Notes under the pieces: model-generated
The model's input: the letters and a program-made list of their open reading frames with translations, nothing else
Databases searched by the model: none
Told to the model about the DNA's origin: nothing
Translations under genes and position numbers: made by a program
Part shown: in pieces, positions 8,794 to 16,603 of the stretch
Numbering within the stretch: the stretch's first letter is position 1
Layout: each line of letters opens with the position of its first letter
Assembly: GCA_964345695.1 (NCBI GenBank)
Contig: CAYFSC010000012.1
Span: 1-30,169, forward strand
Source of the DNA: CAYFSC01 sp964345695
GTDB taxonomy: Bacteria; Bacteroidota; Rhodothermia; Rhodothermales; Salinibacteraceae
DNA: 30,169 bases
Direction: 5' to 3'

Positions 8794-10083
8794 ATGACGA
8801 ACGCACGTACCTACAACGTCCGACTCTGGGTTCTCCTTGCGCTGCTGGTGGGTGCCGTCTGGGCGGCGCCCTCTGCCCACGCAGCGGAGGACGATGGCGA
8901 ACCGACGATCAAAGGGATCGTCAACGACGCCATCATCGGCCACGCCGAGAACGGATACTACCTCGACTTCAAGCCCATTGGGACGCTGGAGCTTCCGCGC
9001 CTCTTCCTCGTCCGTACTGCGGACGGGGGCCTCTCGGTCGACACCTACGGCTCTACGAAGAGCGCACTGAAGTCCGGCCCGTACGGTCTGGTTCCGCACG
9101 ACGAGGGCGAGTCGGGAGAAGGCGAAGCCGAGGCTGAACATGGCGCCGACCTCATCACTAAGTCGGACGACGCCGCGCTGCAAGAAGCGTTTGCCGCCAA
9201 AGTCCACCTGCACTCGTCCCTGCAGCGCACGGAGGGACACGTCCTCATGGACGCTTCCATCTCCCGCCACCTCATTTTCGGGCTGCTGTCGATGGCCATC
9301 GTGCTGGCCATCTTCATCTCGCTTGCGCAGAAGTACAAGCGCGGGGCCGGTCGCAAAGAGGCTCCGGACGGCGTCCTTCAGAACATGATGGAGGTGATGG
9401 TTGTCTTCGTGCGCGACGAAATTGCCAAGCCGAATATCGGCGAGAAGTATCAGAAATTCCTTCCCTACTTGCTTAGCGCATTCTTCTTCATCCTCGTGGC
9501 GAATATTCTCGGGCTCGTTCCGTACGCCGGAGCCGCCACCTCGAATATCGCCGTCACGGGCGTACTGGCGTTCATGACGTTTGCCATCGGGCTGCTGTAC
9601 GGCTCGAAGGAGCACTACAAGCATCTACTTTTGGGCCCGCCCGATGCGCCGGTGGGCATCCGCATCATCCTTGTACCCATTGAGATCCTCGGGCTTATTA
9701 CCCGGCATGCCGCGCTCGCCATTCGTTTGTTCGCCAACATGATGGGCGGATCGCTGATCATTTTCAGTCTGATTGGTCTCGTCTTCATCATGAACGTACT
9801 CTTTGGTGGAGTTGCGGCGTGGGGCACAAGCATCATTAGCACAGGATTCACCGTCTTCATCTTGCTGCTCAAGCTGCTTGTTGCCTTCATTCAAGCGTAT
9901 GTCTTCACGATTCTCTCGGCGCTCTTCATCGGCATGTCCGTCGAAGAGCACGCAGAAGGGGGGCATGTCCCGGACACGGAGGGCCACGACGAGGGCGAAG
10001 TGACGCCCACCCTCGGCGAAGACGGCATGGAGAAGAATCGCACTCGCGTTACGCAATCTGAGGCTGAACCCGCGACGGTCTAG
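8794..10083 (+). CDS. atpB: ATP synthase Fo subunit a
   Basis: This 429-residue subunit forms the proton half-channels beside the c-ring. It begins with a signal-peptide-like segment (LLALLVGAVWAAPSAHA, cleavage expected near residue 30), as in Bacteroidota subunit a. A ~100-residue periplasmic region with an acidic patch (EGESGEGEAEAEHGAD near 110) follows, then five or six membrane helices. The essential stator arginine is Arg311 in LAIRLFANMMGG. The C-terminus is long and acidic, beyond the ~270 residues of the E. coli protein, which fits a halophile. The ATG at 8794 is chosen because the signal peptide follows it at once; an upstream in-frame start at 8629 would overlap the previous gene. 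Spacing to atpE is 110 bp. Confidence 0.96.
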   Translation: MTNARTYNVRLWVLLALLVGAVWAAPSAHAAEDDGEPTIKGIVNDAIIGHAENGYYLDFKPIGTLELPRLFLVRTADGGLSVDTYGSTKSALKSGPYGLVPHDEGESGEGEAEAEHGADLITKSDDAALQEAFAAKVHLHSSLQRTEGHVLMDASISRHLIFGLLSMAIVLAIFISLAQKYKRGAGRKEAPDGVLQNMMEVMVVFVRDEIAKPNIGEKYQKFLPYLLSAFFFILVANILGLVPYAGAATSNIAVTGVLAFMTFAIGLLYGSKEHYKHLLLGPPDAPVGIRIILVPIEILGLITRHAALAIRLFANMMGGSLIIFSLIGLVFIMNVLFGGVAAWGTSIISTGFTVFILLLKLLVAFIQAYVFTILSALFIGMSVEEHAEGGHVPDTEGHDEGEVTPTLGEDGMEKNRTRVTQSEAEPATV

Positions 10084-10135
10084 CCCGGCAGACGGAGCCT
10101 AGCCTGCCGACAAGCGCCGCCGCGCACCGGTCCCC

Positions 10136-10180
10136 GACCGGGCCCGGTCTCTCGACATCCACTATTCGCACCACACGAAT
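10136..10180 (+). promoter_or_regulatory. Palindrome and small hairpin in the atpE leader
   Basis: A perfect 14-bp palindrome (GACCGGGCCCGGTC) lies at 10136-10149. The preceding CCGGTC can pair instead with GACCGG across a CCC loop, giving a competing hairpin. A second, weaker inverted repeat (ATTCG at 10164-10168, CGAAT at 10176-10180) ends 13 nt before the atpE ATG. These may be processing or translational-control structures in the polycistronic mRNA; that function is inference. Confidence 0.4.
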
Positions 10181-10193
10181 TTCTCGAACTGTT

Positions 10194-10424
10194 ATGGAAG
10201 CTGCTGCACTCGCATACCTCGCCGCTGGCCTTGGGGCCGGCATCGCCGCCATTGGAGCCGGTGTAGGCATTGGCTGGCTCGCTAGCTCGTCGATGGACGG
10301 CGCTGCCCGGCAGCCCGAAGCCGCCGGCGACATCCGCGGTCTCATGATTGTGTCCGCCGGTCTCATCGAGGGTGTTGCCCTCTTTGCCCTGATCATTTGC
10401 CTGCTGCTCGTCTTCCTGGCCTAA
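10194..10424 (+). CDS. atpE: ATP synthase Fo subunit c
   Basis: This 76-residue two-helix hairpin builds the rotating c-ring. The polar loop is ARQPEA (Arg39, Gln40, Pro41), and the ion-binding carboxylate is Glu59 in the second helix (GLIEGVALFAL). Sodium-binding c subunits carry Gln in the first helix (GVGQG) and Ser/Thr after the carboxylate. Here these positions are GVGIG and Glu-Gly, so the ring should carry protons despite the salty habitat suggested by the genome. Structured RNA flanks the gene on both sides, which may help express c above the other subunits. Length is normal. Confidence 0.97.
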   Translation: MEAAALAYLAAGLGAGIAAIGAGVGIGWLASSSMDGAARQPEAAGDIRGLMIVSAGLIEGVALFALIICLLLVFLA

Positions 10425-10519
10425 GCCCATTGGCTGCGCCAGCGGGTGGAAGAAAGGCCGAAGCCGTATGGCCCCGGCTGCCCTGCCCCCGACGCGTCAG
10501 CGGTGCGACGTTGGAAGAA

Positions 10520-10604
10520 TCGGCCCGAGGAGGTCCGTTCGTCATGCGGCGAGCCCGCCGCTGAGCGGGCCGCAACTCCGCAGGGCGGAGACCCCCCGGG
10601 CCGA
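10520..10604 (+). promoter_or_regulatory. Predicted three-stem RNA structure between atpE and atpF
   Basis: The spacer between subunits c and b can fold into a three-way junction. Stem P1 pairs 10520-10527 with 10597-10604 (8 bp). P2 pairs 10549-10558 with 10565-10573, giving nine G-C pairs with one bulged A. P3 pairs 10576-10581 with 10585-10590 across a 3-nt loop. No U-run follows, so it is not a simple terminator. A structure here could protect the atpE 3' end or reduce read-through into atpF. The pairing is read from sequence; the role is inference. Confidence 0.5.
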
Positions 10605-10645
10605 GGCTCCGTTCCCCTTGCGTTCTGCACGTTTCTGAATTCGCC

Positions 10646-11155
10646 ATGGACGTTCTCCTTGCTCAAAGCCTCGTCACCCCCGACGCTGGGCTGATTTTCT
10701 GGAAGACGGTTGCGTTTCTGATCTTCCTGTATCTGCTCTACCGGTTTGGCTGGGGGCCCATCACCGAATCGCTGCGGGAACGGGAAGAGCGGATCGACGA
10801 CTCGATTTCGCGCGCGGAGAAGGCGCTCGCGGAGGCCAAACAGGTGCAGGCCGAAAACGAGAAGGCCCGGCGCGAGGCCGAGCGCGAGGCGCAGAAGATT
10901 CTGCGCGAGGCGCGCGAGGCGGCCGAGGCGCTCCGCGAGGAAGAGGTGGAGAAGACGCGCCGCAAGATTCAGCAGATGCAGGAGCAGGCCCAGGCCGAAA
11001 TCGACCGCGAGAAGCAGGCCGCGCTCGAAGAGCTGCGCGATGAAGTGGCCGACCTCGCCATCGAGGCCGCCAGCAAAGTGGTAAAGGACGATCTCGACGG
11101 CGAGCGGCAGCGCAAGCTGGTGAACGACTTCATCGGCGACCTCCCGAAGAATTAG
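10646..11155 (+). CDS. atpF: ATP synthase Fo subunit b
   Basis: This 169-residue peripheral-stalk subunit has one N-terminal membrane helix (about residues 14-34, GLIFWKTVAFLIFLYLLYRF). A long, highly charged helix follows (ESLREREERIDDSISRAEKA onward), which forms the right-handed coiled-coil stator. The C-terminus (AIEAASKVVKDDLDGERQRK) contacts subunit delta. Length and layout are typical. It follows atpE after a 221-bp spacer, long for this operon and mostly occupied by predicted RNA structure. The atpH gene follows 105 bp later. Confidence 0.95.
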   Translation: MDVLLAQSLVTPDAGLIFWKTVAFLIFLYLLYRFGWGPITESLREREERIDDSISRAEKALAEAKQVQAENEKARREAEREAQKILREAREAAEALREEEVEKTRRKIQQMQEQAQAEIDREKQAALEELRDEVADLAIEAASKVVKDDLDGERQRKLVNDFIGDLPKN

Positions 11156-11175
11156 CGTTTCACGTTGGCAGGGTG

Positions 11176-11258
11176 AACGTCAAAACGTTCTTCCGTCAAG
11201 ATCACGTGCAACGTTTCAGCGTCCAACGCACGAACGCACAACGTTTAACGCGAAAACG
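11176..11258 (+). repeat. AACG-heptad repeat array upstream of atpH
   Basis: Within the 105-bp atpF-atpH spacer the word AACG occurs at 11176, 11184, 11210, 11225, 11233, 11240, 11247 and 11255. The last five are 7 or 8 bp apart and run up to the atpH ATG at 11261. The three bases between AACG words vary. The array therefore forms the 5' leader of atpH and takes the place of a ribosome-binding site. Confidence 0.6.
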
Positions 11259-11260
11259 CA

Positions 11261-11830
11261 ATGAGTCAACGCACAGTATCGCGACGGTATGCGACGGCCC
11301 TCTGCGAAGAGGCCGACCGCGCCGGTACGCTGGAAGCGGTCGACGACGACGTGGAGATGCTGCGTCGGAGTCTGGACGCGAACGATGCGCTGGCGCGCTT
11401 CTTTACAAGCCCCGTCATCCCGGCGGAAAAGAAGAAGGACGTGATCGACGCGCTGCTGGAAGACCGCGTGGAGGCGCTCACGCTCCAGTTCCTGCACCTG
11501 CTCGTGGAGAAAGACCGCGAGACGGTCACCGCCTCGATCCTAGACGCATACCACGACCTGCGTGACGAGCAGCGCGGCATCGTGGACGCGACCGCCCGCG
11601 TGGCGCGCCCGCTATCGGACGACGACCGCGAGGCGCTCGTCGACGCACTGGAGGCGCACACCGGGAAGACCATCCGCCTGCACGTCGAGGAAGAGCCGGA
11701 CCTGATCGGCGGCCTCGTGATCCGAATTGGCGATCACGTCTTCGACGGCAGCGTTCGGAACCGCCTTGCCGCGCTTCGCGATCGCCTCCACGAGTCGGCC
11801 AGCATCGGCGGCGACGGGGCCACGGCGTAG
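11261..11830 (+). CDS. atpH: ATP synthase F1 subunit delta
   Basis: This 189-residue subunit links the F1 head to the b stalk. The N-terminal helical bundle begins SRRYATALCEEADRAGTLE, and FFTSPVIPAEKKKDVIDALL matches the family's central region. The C-terminal signature DLIGGLVIRIGDHVFDGSVR is clear near residues 147-166. It starts at ATG 11261 at the end of an AACG repeat array and ends 53 bp before atpA. Length is normal. The protein is acidic, like its neighbours. Confidence 0.95.
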   Translation: MSQRTVSRRYATALCEEADRAGTLEAVDDDVEMLRRSLDANDALARFFTSPVIPAEKKKDVIDALLEDRVEALTLQFLHLLVEKDRETVTASILDAYHDLRDEQRGIVDATARVARPLSDDDREALVDALEAHTGKTIRLHVEEEPDLIGGLVIRIGDHVFDGSVRNRLAALRDRLHESASIGGDGATA

Positions 11831-11883
11831 CGCCCACAGGCTTCTGCTCTGCATGACACTCACCTTTTGACCGAACACATCTT

Positions 11884-13548
11884 ATGTCCAACGGAACGTC
11901 GATTCGACCGGACGAAGTCACCGATGTCCTGCGACGCGAGCTGGGCGGCTTCGAGGCCGAAGCCGAAGAATACGAAACCGGCACCGTCCTCCAAGCGGGG
12001 GACGGTATTGCTACCCTTTACGGCCTGACCAACGTCCAGGCGAGTGAACTCGTCGAATTCCCCGACAGTGGGGTGACCGGCATGGTGCTGAACCTGGAGG
12101 AAGACAGCGTGGGCGTTGTGCTCTTTGGTGAGGTGGATGCGGTCAGTGAGGGCGACGAGGCCCGCCGCACCGGCAAGATCGCCTCCGTCGACGTGAACGA
12201 GAACATGCTCGGGCGCGTCATCGACCCGCTCGGGCGTCCCATGGACGGGCAGGGCCCCATCGAAGGATCGAAGATGACGTTGCCGCTGGAGCGCAAGGCG
12301 CCGGGCGTCATCTACCGCGAGCCGGTGAAGGAACCGCTGCAGACGGGCATCAAGCCGATCGACTCGATGATTCCCATCGGGCGCGGCCAGCGTGAGCTCG
12401 TCATTGGCGACCGCCAGACCGGGAAGACGGCGGTGTTGATCGACACCATCATCAACCAGCAGTCGACCCACGACACCGACAAACCGGTCTACTGCGTGTA
12501 CGTCGCCGTCGGACAGAAGGACTCGACCGTGGCGCAGGTACGGCGCGACCTGGAGCGCAAGGGCGCCCTGGAGTACACGGTGATTGTGAACGCCTCGGCG
12601 TCGATGCCGACCCCGCTGCAGTATATCGCGCCGTTTTCCGGATGCTGCATCGGCGAGTTTTTCCGCGACACCGGGCGCCACTCGCTCGTGTGCTACGACG
12701 ACCTCTCGAAGCAGGCCGTGGCCTACCGCGAGCTCTCGCTTTTGCTGCGCCGCCCGCCGGGACGCGAGGCCTACCCGGGCGACGTGTTCTACCTCCACAG
12801 CCGCCTGCTGGAGCGTGCGGCCAAGATCATTGAGGAGGATGCCGTCGCGACGGACATGAACAACCTGCCGGAAGAACTCGAGGATCAGGTTGAAGGCGGC
12901 GGATCGCTGACGGCTCTTCCGGTCATCGAGACGCAGGCCGGCGACGTATCGGCCTACATTCCGACGAACGTCATCTCGATTACGGACGGTCAGATTTACC
13001 TGGAGACCGACCTCTTCAATGCCGGCATCCGCCCGGCCATCGACGTCGGGACCTCGGTGTCGCGTGTGGGGGGAGCCGCGCAGATCAAGGCCATGAAGGA
13101 GGTGGCCGGGACGCTGCGCATCGACCTCTCGCAGTACCGCGAGTTGGAGGCCTTCGCCAAGTTCGGCTCCGACCTCGACCCCTCGACGCAGCGCCAGCTG
13201 AACCGCGGCGAGCGCCTCGTCGAGATCCTCAAGCAGGATCAGTTCTCGCCGGTGCCGGTGGAGGAGCAGGTCGCCATCATTTACGTGGCGATCAACGGAT
13301 ACCTCGACCCGGTGCCCGTCGACGAGATCGTAGACTTCGAGGAAGAATACATCGAGCGGCTGCAGCTTCGGCACGGGGACATTCTCGACGAGATCCGCGA
13401 AACCGAGACGCTGTCCGACGCTGCCAAAGAAACGTTCGAAGAAGCGGCGTCAGACCTCGCCGAGGTCTACAGCGAGGACGAAGAGGAGGACGAAGAGGAA
13501 GACCTCCTGGGCGGCGACGGCGAGGCGACGGCCGACGTGGCGGCGTAG
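11884..13548 (+). CDS. atpA: ATP synthase F1 subunit alpha
   Basis: This 554-residue non-catalytic nucleotide-binding subunit alternates with beta in the F1 hexamer. The P-loop GDRQTGKT is at residues 175-182. The arginine-finger segment VSRVGGAAQIKAMK and the N-terminal EEYETGTVLQAGDGIATLYG are typical. It exceeds the ~513-residue E. coli protein mainly through an acidic C-terminal tail (about 35 residues, DEEEDEEED at its core), consistent with a salt-adapted proteome. The absence of beta (atpD) downstream is notable: gamma follows, and the operon then ends. So atpD and atpC must be encoded elsewhere, an arrangement known in Bacteroidota relatives. Confidence 0.97.
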   Translation: MSNGTSIRPDEVTDVLRRELGGFEAEAEEYETGTVLQAGDGIATLYGLTNVQASELVEFPDSGVTGMVLNLEEDSVGVVLFGEVDAVSEGDEARRTGKIASVDVNENMLGRVIDPLGRPMDGQGPIEGSKMTLPLERKAPGVIYREPVKEPLQTGIKPIDSMIPIGRGQRELVIGDRQTGKTAVLIDTIINQQSTHDTDKPVYCVYVAVGQKDSTVAQVRRDLERKGALEYTVIVNASASMPTPLQYIAPFSGCCIGEFFRDTGRHSLVCYDDLSKQAVAYRELSLLLRRPPGREAYPGDVFYLHSRLLERAAKIIEEDAVATDMNNLPEELEDQVEGGGSLTALPVIETQAGDVSAYIPTNVISITDGQIYLETDLFNAGIRPAIDVGTSVSRVGGAAQIKAMKEVAGTLRIDLSQYRELEAFAKFGSDLDPSTQRQLNRGERLVEILKQDQFSPVPVEEQVAIIYVAINGYLDPVPVDEIVDFEEEYIERLQLRHGDILDEIRETETLSDAAKETFEEAASDLAEVYSEDEEEDEEEDLLGGDGEATADVAA

Positions 13549-13579
13549 CCCATCGCGCCTTCCTCGAGGCCGCGCACTC

Positions 13580-13628
13580 AACGCGTTAAACGGTTCGCGT
13601 TTAACGTTTCACGTTCCAACGTGCAACG
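13580..13628 (+). repeat. AACG repeat array with inverted repeat upstream of atpG
   Basis: AACG words occur at 13580, 13589, 13603, 13618 and 13625 in the 89-bp atpA-atpG spacer, mostly 7 bp or about twice that apart. Within it, CGTTAAACG (13584-13592) and CGTTTAACG (13598-13606) form a perfect 9-bp inverted repeat with a 5-nt loop. The array ends 9 bp before the atpG start. Confidence 0.55.
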
Positions 13629-13637
13629 CGCTAAGCA

Positions 13638-14561
13638 ATGGCGAATCTTCGCGACATCCGAAACCGGATTGACTCGGTGGAAAACACCAAGCAAGTAACC
13701 CGCGCCATGAAGATGGTGGCGGCGGCCAAGCTCCGCCGGGCTCAGGAACGCATCTTCCAGACGCGTCCCTACGCCTACAAAATCCGGGAAATCATAGAGC
13801 ATCTGAAGGATGAACTCGACCCAACGGCCCATCCGTTCTTCCAAGAACCGGAGGAGCCGGACGGGGCGCTCTTGATCATTATCACCGCCGATCGCGGGCT
13901 GTGTGGCGCGTTCAACAGCAACGTCATCAAGCGGGCCGAAGCGCTGATCGAAGACGAATACACCCGCTTCCGCAAGCAGGACAATCTCTTTCTGATGTGC
14001 GTCGGCCGAAAAGGCTACGAGCACTTTGCGCGGCGCGACTATCACCTTGTGGGCGACTACCGCAATATCTTCGATGACCTCTCGTTTGACGTCGCGCAGC
14101 AGATCGTGGACGACGCCATCCAGGGCTCGGAGCAGGGACTCTGGAACGAGGTCAAGCTTGTCTACAACGAGTTCAAGAACACGATCTCGCAGAACCGCAT
14201 CGTCGAGCCGCTGCTCCCCATTCCGGAGGAACGGTTCGAGACGCCGGTCATGCGCGAGGAGGAAGGTGTCGTTCCGCTTCCGGAAAACGGGCAGGCCGTC
14301 GACTACATCTTCGAGCCCGCGGCGACAGGCATTCTGGACGAGCTCGTGCCCCGTTACCTGTACTACCAGACGTGGCGGGCCCTTCTGGAGTCGAATGCCG
14401 CCGAGCAGGGCGCTCGGATGGTGGCCATGGACAATGCCACCTCCAACGCCGAGGAGTTGATCGAAGACCTCACGCTCGAGTACAACCGCGCCCGTCAGAA
14501 CGCCATCACGATGGAAATCCTGGACATCACGAGCGGCGCCGAGGCGCTGGAGAATGCGTAG
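13638..14561 (+). CDS. atpG: ATP synthase F1 subunit gamma
   Basis: This 307-residue protein is the central rotating shaft of F1. The N-terminal helix MANLRDIRNRIDSVENTKQV and the following TRAMKMVAAAKLRRAQ are family hallmarks. The C-terminal helix (MVAMDNATSNAEELIEDLTL and onward) is the other half of the shaft. ITADRGLCGAFNSN near residue 78 is conserved. It is about 20 residues longer than E. coli gamma, with an extra acidic stretch (VMREEEGVVPLPENGQA) near residue 205-220. It is the last gene of the operon; I see no hairpin-plus-T-run terminator directly after it. Confidence 0.96.
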   Translation: MANLRDIRNRIDSVENTKQVTRAMKMVAAAKLRRAQERIFQTRPYAYKIREIIEHLKDELDPTAHPFFQEPEEPDGALLIIITADRGLCGAFNSNVIKRAEALIEDEYTRFRKQDNLFLMCVGRKGYEHFARRDYHLVGDYRNIFDDLSFDVAQQIVDDAIQGSEQGLWNEVKLVYNEFKNTISQNRIVEPLLPIPEERFETPVMREEEGVVPLPENGQAVDYIFEPAATGILDELVPRYLYYQTWRALLESNAAEQGARMVAMDNATSNAEELIEDLTLEYNRARQNAITMEILDITSGAEALENA

Positions 14562-14621
14562 TCCGGCACCCGCAGGCAAGAACGACGCACCGAGCGGCGA
14601 AAGGCCCTCCCCGCGTCCGTA

Positions 14622-14646
14622 ACACGCGTCCGTAACGGATGCCGAT
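14622..14646 (+). repeat. Short tandem duplication, 13-bp unit
   Basis: Two copies of a 12-bp word (CGCGTCCGTAAC at 14622-14633 and 14635-14646) separated by one base form a 13-bp tandem repeat in the atpG to tRNA-Ser spacer. No function is apparent. Confidence 0.6.
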
Positions 14647-14723
14647 GGATTCTGCCCAAGGGGAAGGACCCGGTTGGAGGCGGGCAACAATCCGCTCGCA
14701 CCGGCATACCATTCTTGCATACT

Positions 14724-14815
14724 GGAGAGGTGGCCGAGCGGTCGAAGGCGCTCCCCTGCTAAGGGAGTAAACCGGGAAACCGGTTTCGAGGGTTCGAATC
14801 CCTCCCTCTCCGCCA
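14724..14815 (+). tRNA. tRNA-Ser (anticodon GCT)
   Basis: This is a class II tRNA with a long variable arm. The acceptor stem is GGAGAGG/CCTCTCC. The anticodon stem is CTCCC/GGGAG with loop CTGCTAA (anticodon GCT, reading AGC/AGU). The variable arm pairs ACCGG with CCGGT, and the T-arm has GGTTCGAATCC. The discriminator G is followed by an encoded CCA (14813-14815). A strong terminator begins 6 bp downstream, so it is probably a single-gene transcript. Confidence 0.97.
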
Positions 14816-14820
14816 TCAAG

Positions 14821-14857
14821 AGCCGGTCCCGGGCCGCCGGGGCTGGCTTTTTGTTTT
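14821..14857 (+). terminator. Intrinsic terminator after tRNA-Ser
   Basis: A 12-bp stem (14821-14832 with 14837-14848, including two G-U pairs) closes on a 4-nt loop. It is followed directly by TTTTGTTTT. This is the clearest rho-independent terminator in the window. Confidence 0.9.
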
Positions 14858-14939
14858 GCAGGCTCGCGCCACCATCCGGGCTGGACGCTCCCCGACCGGA
14901 CTTTCTGTTTCCGCACACAACGCATCCTGCACGCATCCC

Positions 14940-16427
14940 GTGGCTGACTGGCATGTGGGAGGTACCGAGACGGCGTCGACCAATCGCCCGACCGTAGCGA
15001 TTGCAGGGGCCACCGGCTTCGTAGGCACGGCCCTGCGACAGGCCCTTGTCGAGCAGGTGGATGTTGTTGCCCTGACGCGGTCGCCCGTTCGTGCGCAGGC
15101 AAACGCCTCGTCGGAGTCGCACGTAGAGTGGCGCCACTGCGACCTGTTCGATCCCTATGCCGTGAAGCAGGGACTGGAGGGCGCCGACTACGCCGTGTAT
15201 CTCGTTCATTCGATGCACCCGTCCTCACGGCTTACCCAGGCGAAAGTCGCGGACCTCGACCTTCTGATGGCCGATAACTTCGCCCGCGCTGCCGAAACGC
15301 AGGGGGTGCAGCAGATTCTCTACATCGGCGGGCTCCTGCCGCACGACGCTCCAGACCTGCCGCGCCGCCTGCGCAACCGCCGCGAAGTGGAGCAGGCCCT
15401 GGGCTCAGGCGCGACGCCGGTCACGACCCTTCGCGCCGGGCTCATCGTGGGAGCGGGCGGCACGTGGCTCCGCATGGTGATAAACCTCGTGCGTCGCCTC
15501 CCGGTCATGGTCCTGCCAGCGTGGACACAGGCCACCACGCAGCCCATCGCCCGGGCCGACGTGGTGCGGGGACTGCTGCGGTGTCTGGGCGACCCCGACA
15601 CGTACGGGGCCGTCTACGATGTGGGCGGCCCCCGGCGCATGACGTACCGCGATCTCCTGCAGGAAACGGCTCGCGTCCTCGGACTCCAGCGGTCCATGGT
15701 GACCGTGCCGGTGGGCTCGCCGCGTCTCTCGAAGCTCTGGGTTCGGGTCTTTGGCGGTGCGCCGTGGGCCATCGTGAGCCCCCTCATCGACAGCCTGCGC
15801 TATCAGGCCAAGGTGCGCGACAACCCGCTGCAGCGCTGGCTGATGAAGGACCCGACGCCTTATGCTGCGGCCCTGCGCGACGCCGTCGACGCGGCAGGCC
15901 GCCCTCAGCCCAATCCGCGGGCGGACCTCCGAAGCGCCGACGACGCCGTCATCCGCGAGAACAGTCACGCGCGGTCGGTGCAGCGCCTGCCGCTGCCACC
16001 AGGGTTCACGGCCCGCGACGTGGCCGACGAGTACATGCGCTGGCTCCCGAGCTTCGGCTGGCCGTTTCTGAAATGCGCTGTGTTGGAGAAGCGTACCGTT
16101 CGCTTTCAGCTCCGTCCCTTCAACCTGACGCTTCTGGAACTCACCTTCGCTCCAGAGCGCAGCCCGAAAGGACGTGAACTGTTCTTCGTGACCGGCGGCC
16201 TGCTGGCTGATCTGCAAAGCACGCGAACGGGACGCCTCGAGTTTCGTTGCACGCTAGACGACCGGGTCGTCATCGCGGCAGTGCACGACTTTTCGCCGAT
16301 GCTGCCCTGGTACGTGTACAACGCGACCCAGGCCCTGGCGCACCTGCTTATCATGAACGGTTTCGGCCGCCATCTCCAGACGCTGAAAACGCGTGCCGAG
16401 ACAAGCGAAACGGTCGCCACCGCTTGA
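14940..16427 (+). CDS. Atypical SDR / NmrA-like NAD(P)-binding protein with C-terminal domain
   Basis: This protein of about 495 residues has an N-terminal Rossmann domain (VAIAGATGFVGTALRQAL, glycine motif GATGFVG near residues 23-29) of the atypical short-chain dehydrogenase/NmrA type. It recalls ubiquinone-complex-subunit-like or nucleoside-sugar epimerase annotations. The active-site Tyr-x3-Lys of classical SDRs is not evident, as in this group. After about residue 310 an extra domain follows (MRWLPSFGWPFLKCAVLEKR, and near the end DFSPMLPWYVYNATQALAHL), a DUF2867-like or steroidogenic-type region whose role I cannot name. The start is uncertain. The longest frame begins at a TTG at 14856 inside the tRNA terminator, so GTG at 14940 or 14955 is more likely. 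Substrate unknown. Confidence 0.75.
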   Translation: MADWHVGGTETASTNRPTVAIAGATGFVGTALRQALVEQVDVVALTRSPVRAQANASSESHVEWRHCDLFDPYAVKQGLEGADYAVYLVHSMHPSSRLTQAKVADLDLLMADNFARAAETQGVQQILYIGGLLPHDAPDLPRRLRNRREVEQALGSGATPVTTLRAGLIVGAGGTWLRMVINLVRRLPVMVLPAWTQATTQPIARADVVRGLLRCLGDPDTYGAVYDVGGPRRMTYRDLLQETARVLGLQRSMVTVPVGSPRLSKLWVRVFGGAPWAIVSPLIDSLRYQAKVRDNPLQRWLMKDPTPYAAALRDAVDAAGRPQPNPRADLRSADDAVIRENSHARSVQRLPLPPGFTARDVADEYMRWLPSFGWPFLKCAVLEKRTVRFQLRPFNLTLLELTFAPERSPKGRELFFVTGGLLADLQSTRTGRLEFRCTLDDRVVIAAVHDFSPMLPWYVYNATQALAHLLIMNGFGRHLQTLKTRAETSETVATA

Positions 16428-16603
16428 GGCAGTCCGGTTCGGTGGACTGGGTTCTGGCTCTGGATCTGAAGAGGCGGAGCGGGCTGAAGCCGTCGACTGT
16501 CCACTCTATCGGGATCATTCCAAGAAAGGCCTTGGCCTGCACCTGACCTGCCCTCCGCACCATTGTCGAATCGCACAACGCACCCCAGTACCGCGCAACG
16601 AAC

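Noticed and set aside
10136..10149. 14-bp palindrome as an intrinsic terminator before atpE
   Set aside because: No T-run follows and atpE must be transcribed through; kept only as a possible leader structure.
10194..10424. Sodium-translocating c-ring
   Set aside because: The first-helix Gln and the Ser/Thr after the carboxylate are absent (GVGIG and Glu-Gly).
11860..13374. 504-codon open frame on the minus strand
   Set aside because: It is the antisense shadow of atpA, produced by high G+C codon bias; no family motif.
13578..15218. 546-codon open frame on the minus strand crossing tRNA-Ser
   Set aside because: It runs through atpG antisense and a tRNA gene; not coding.
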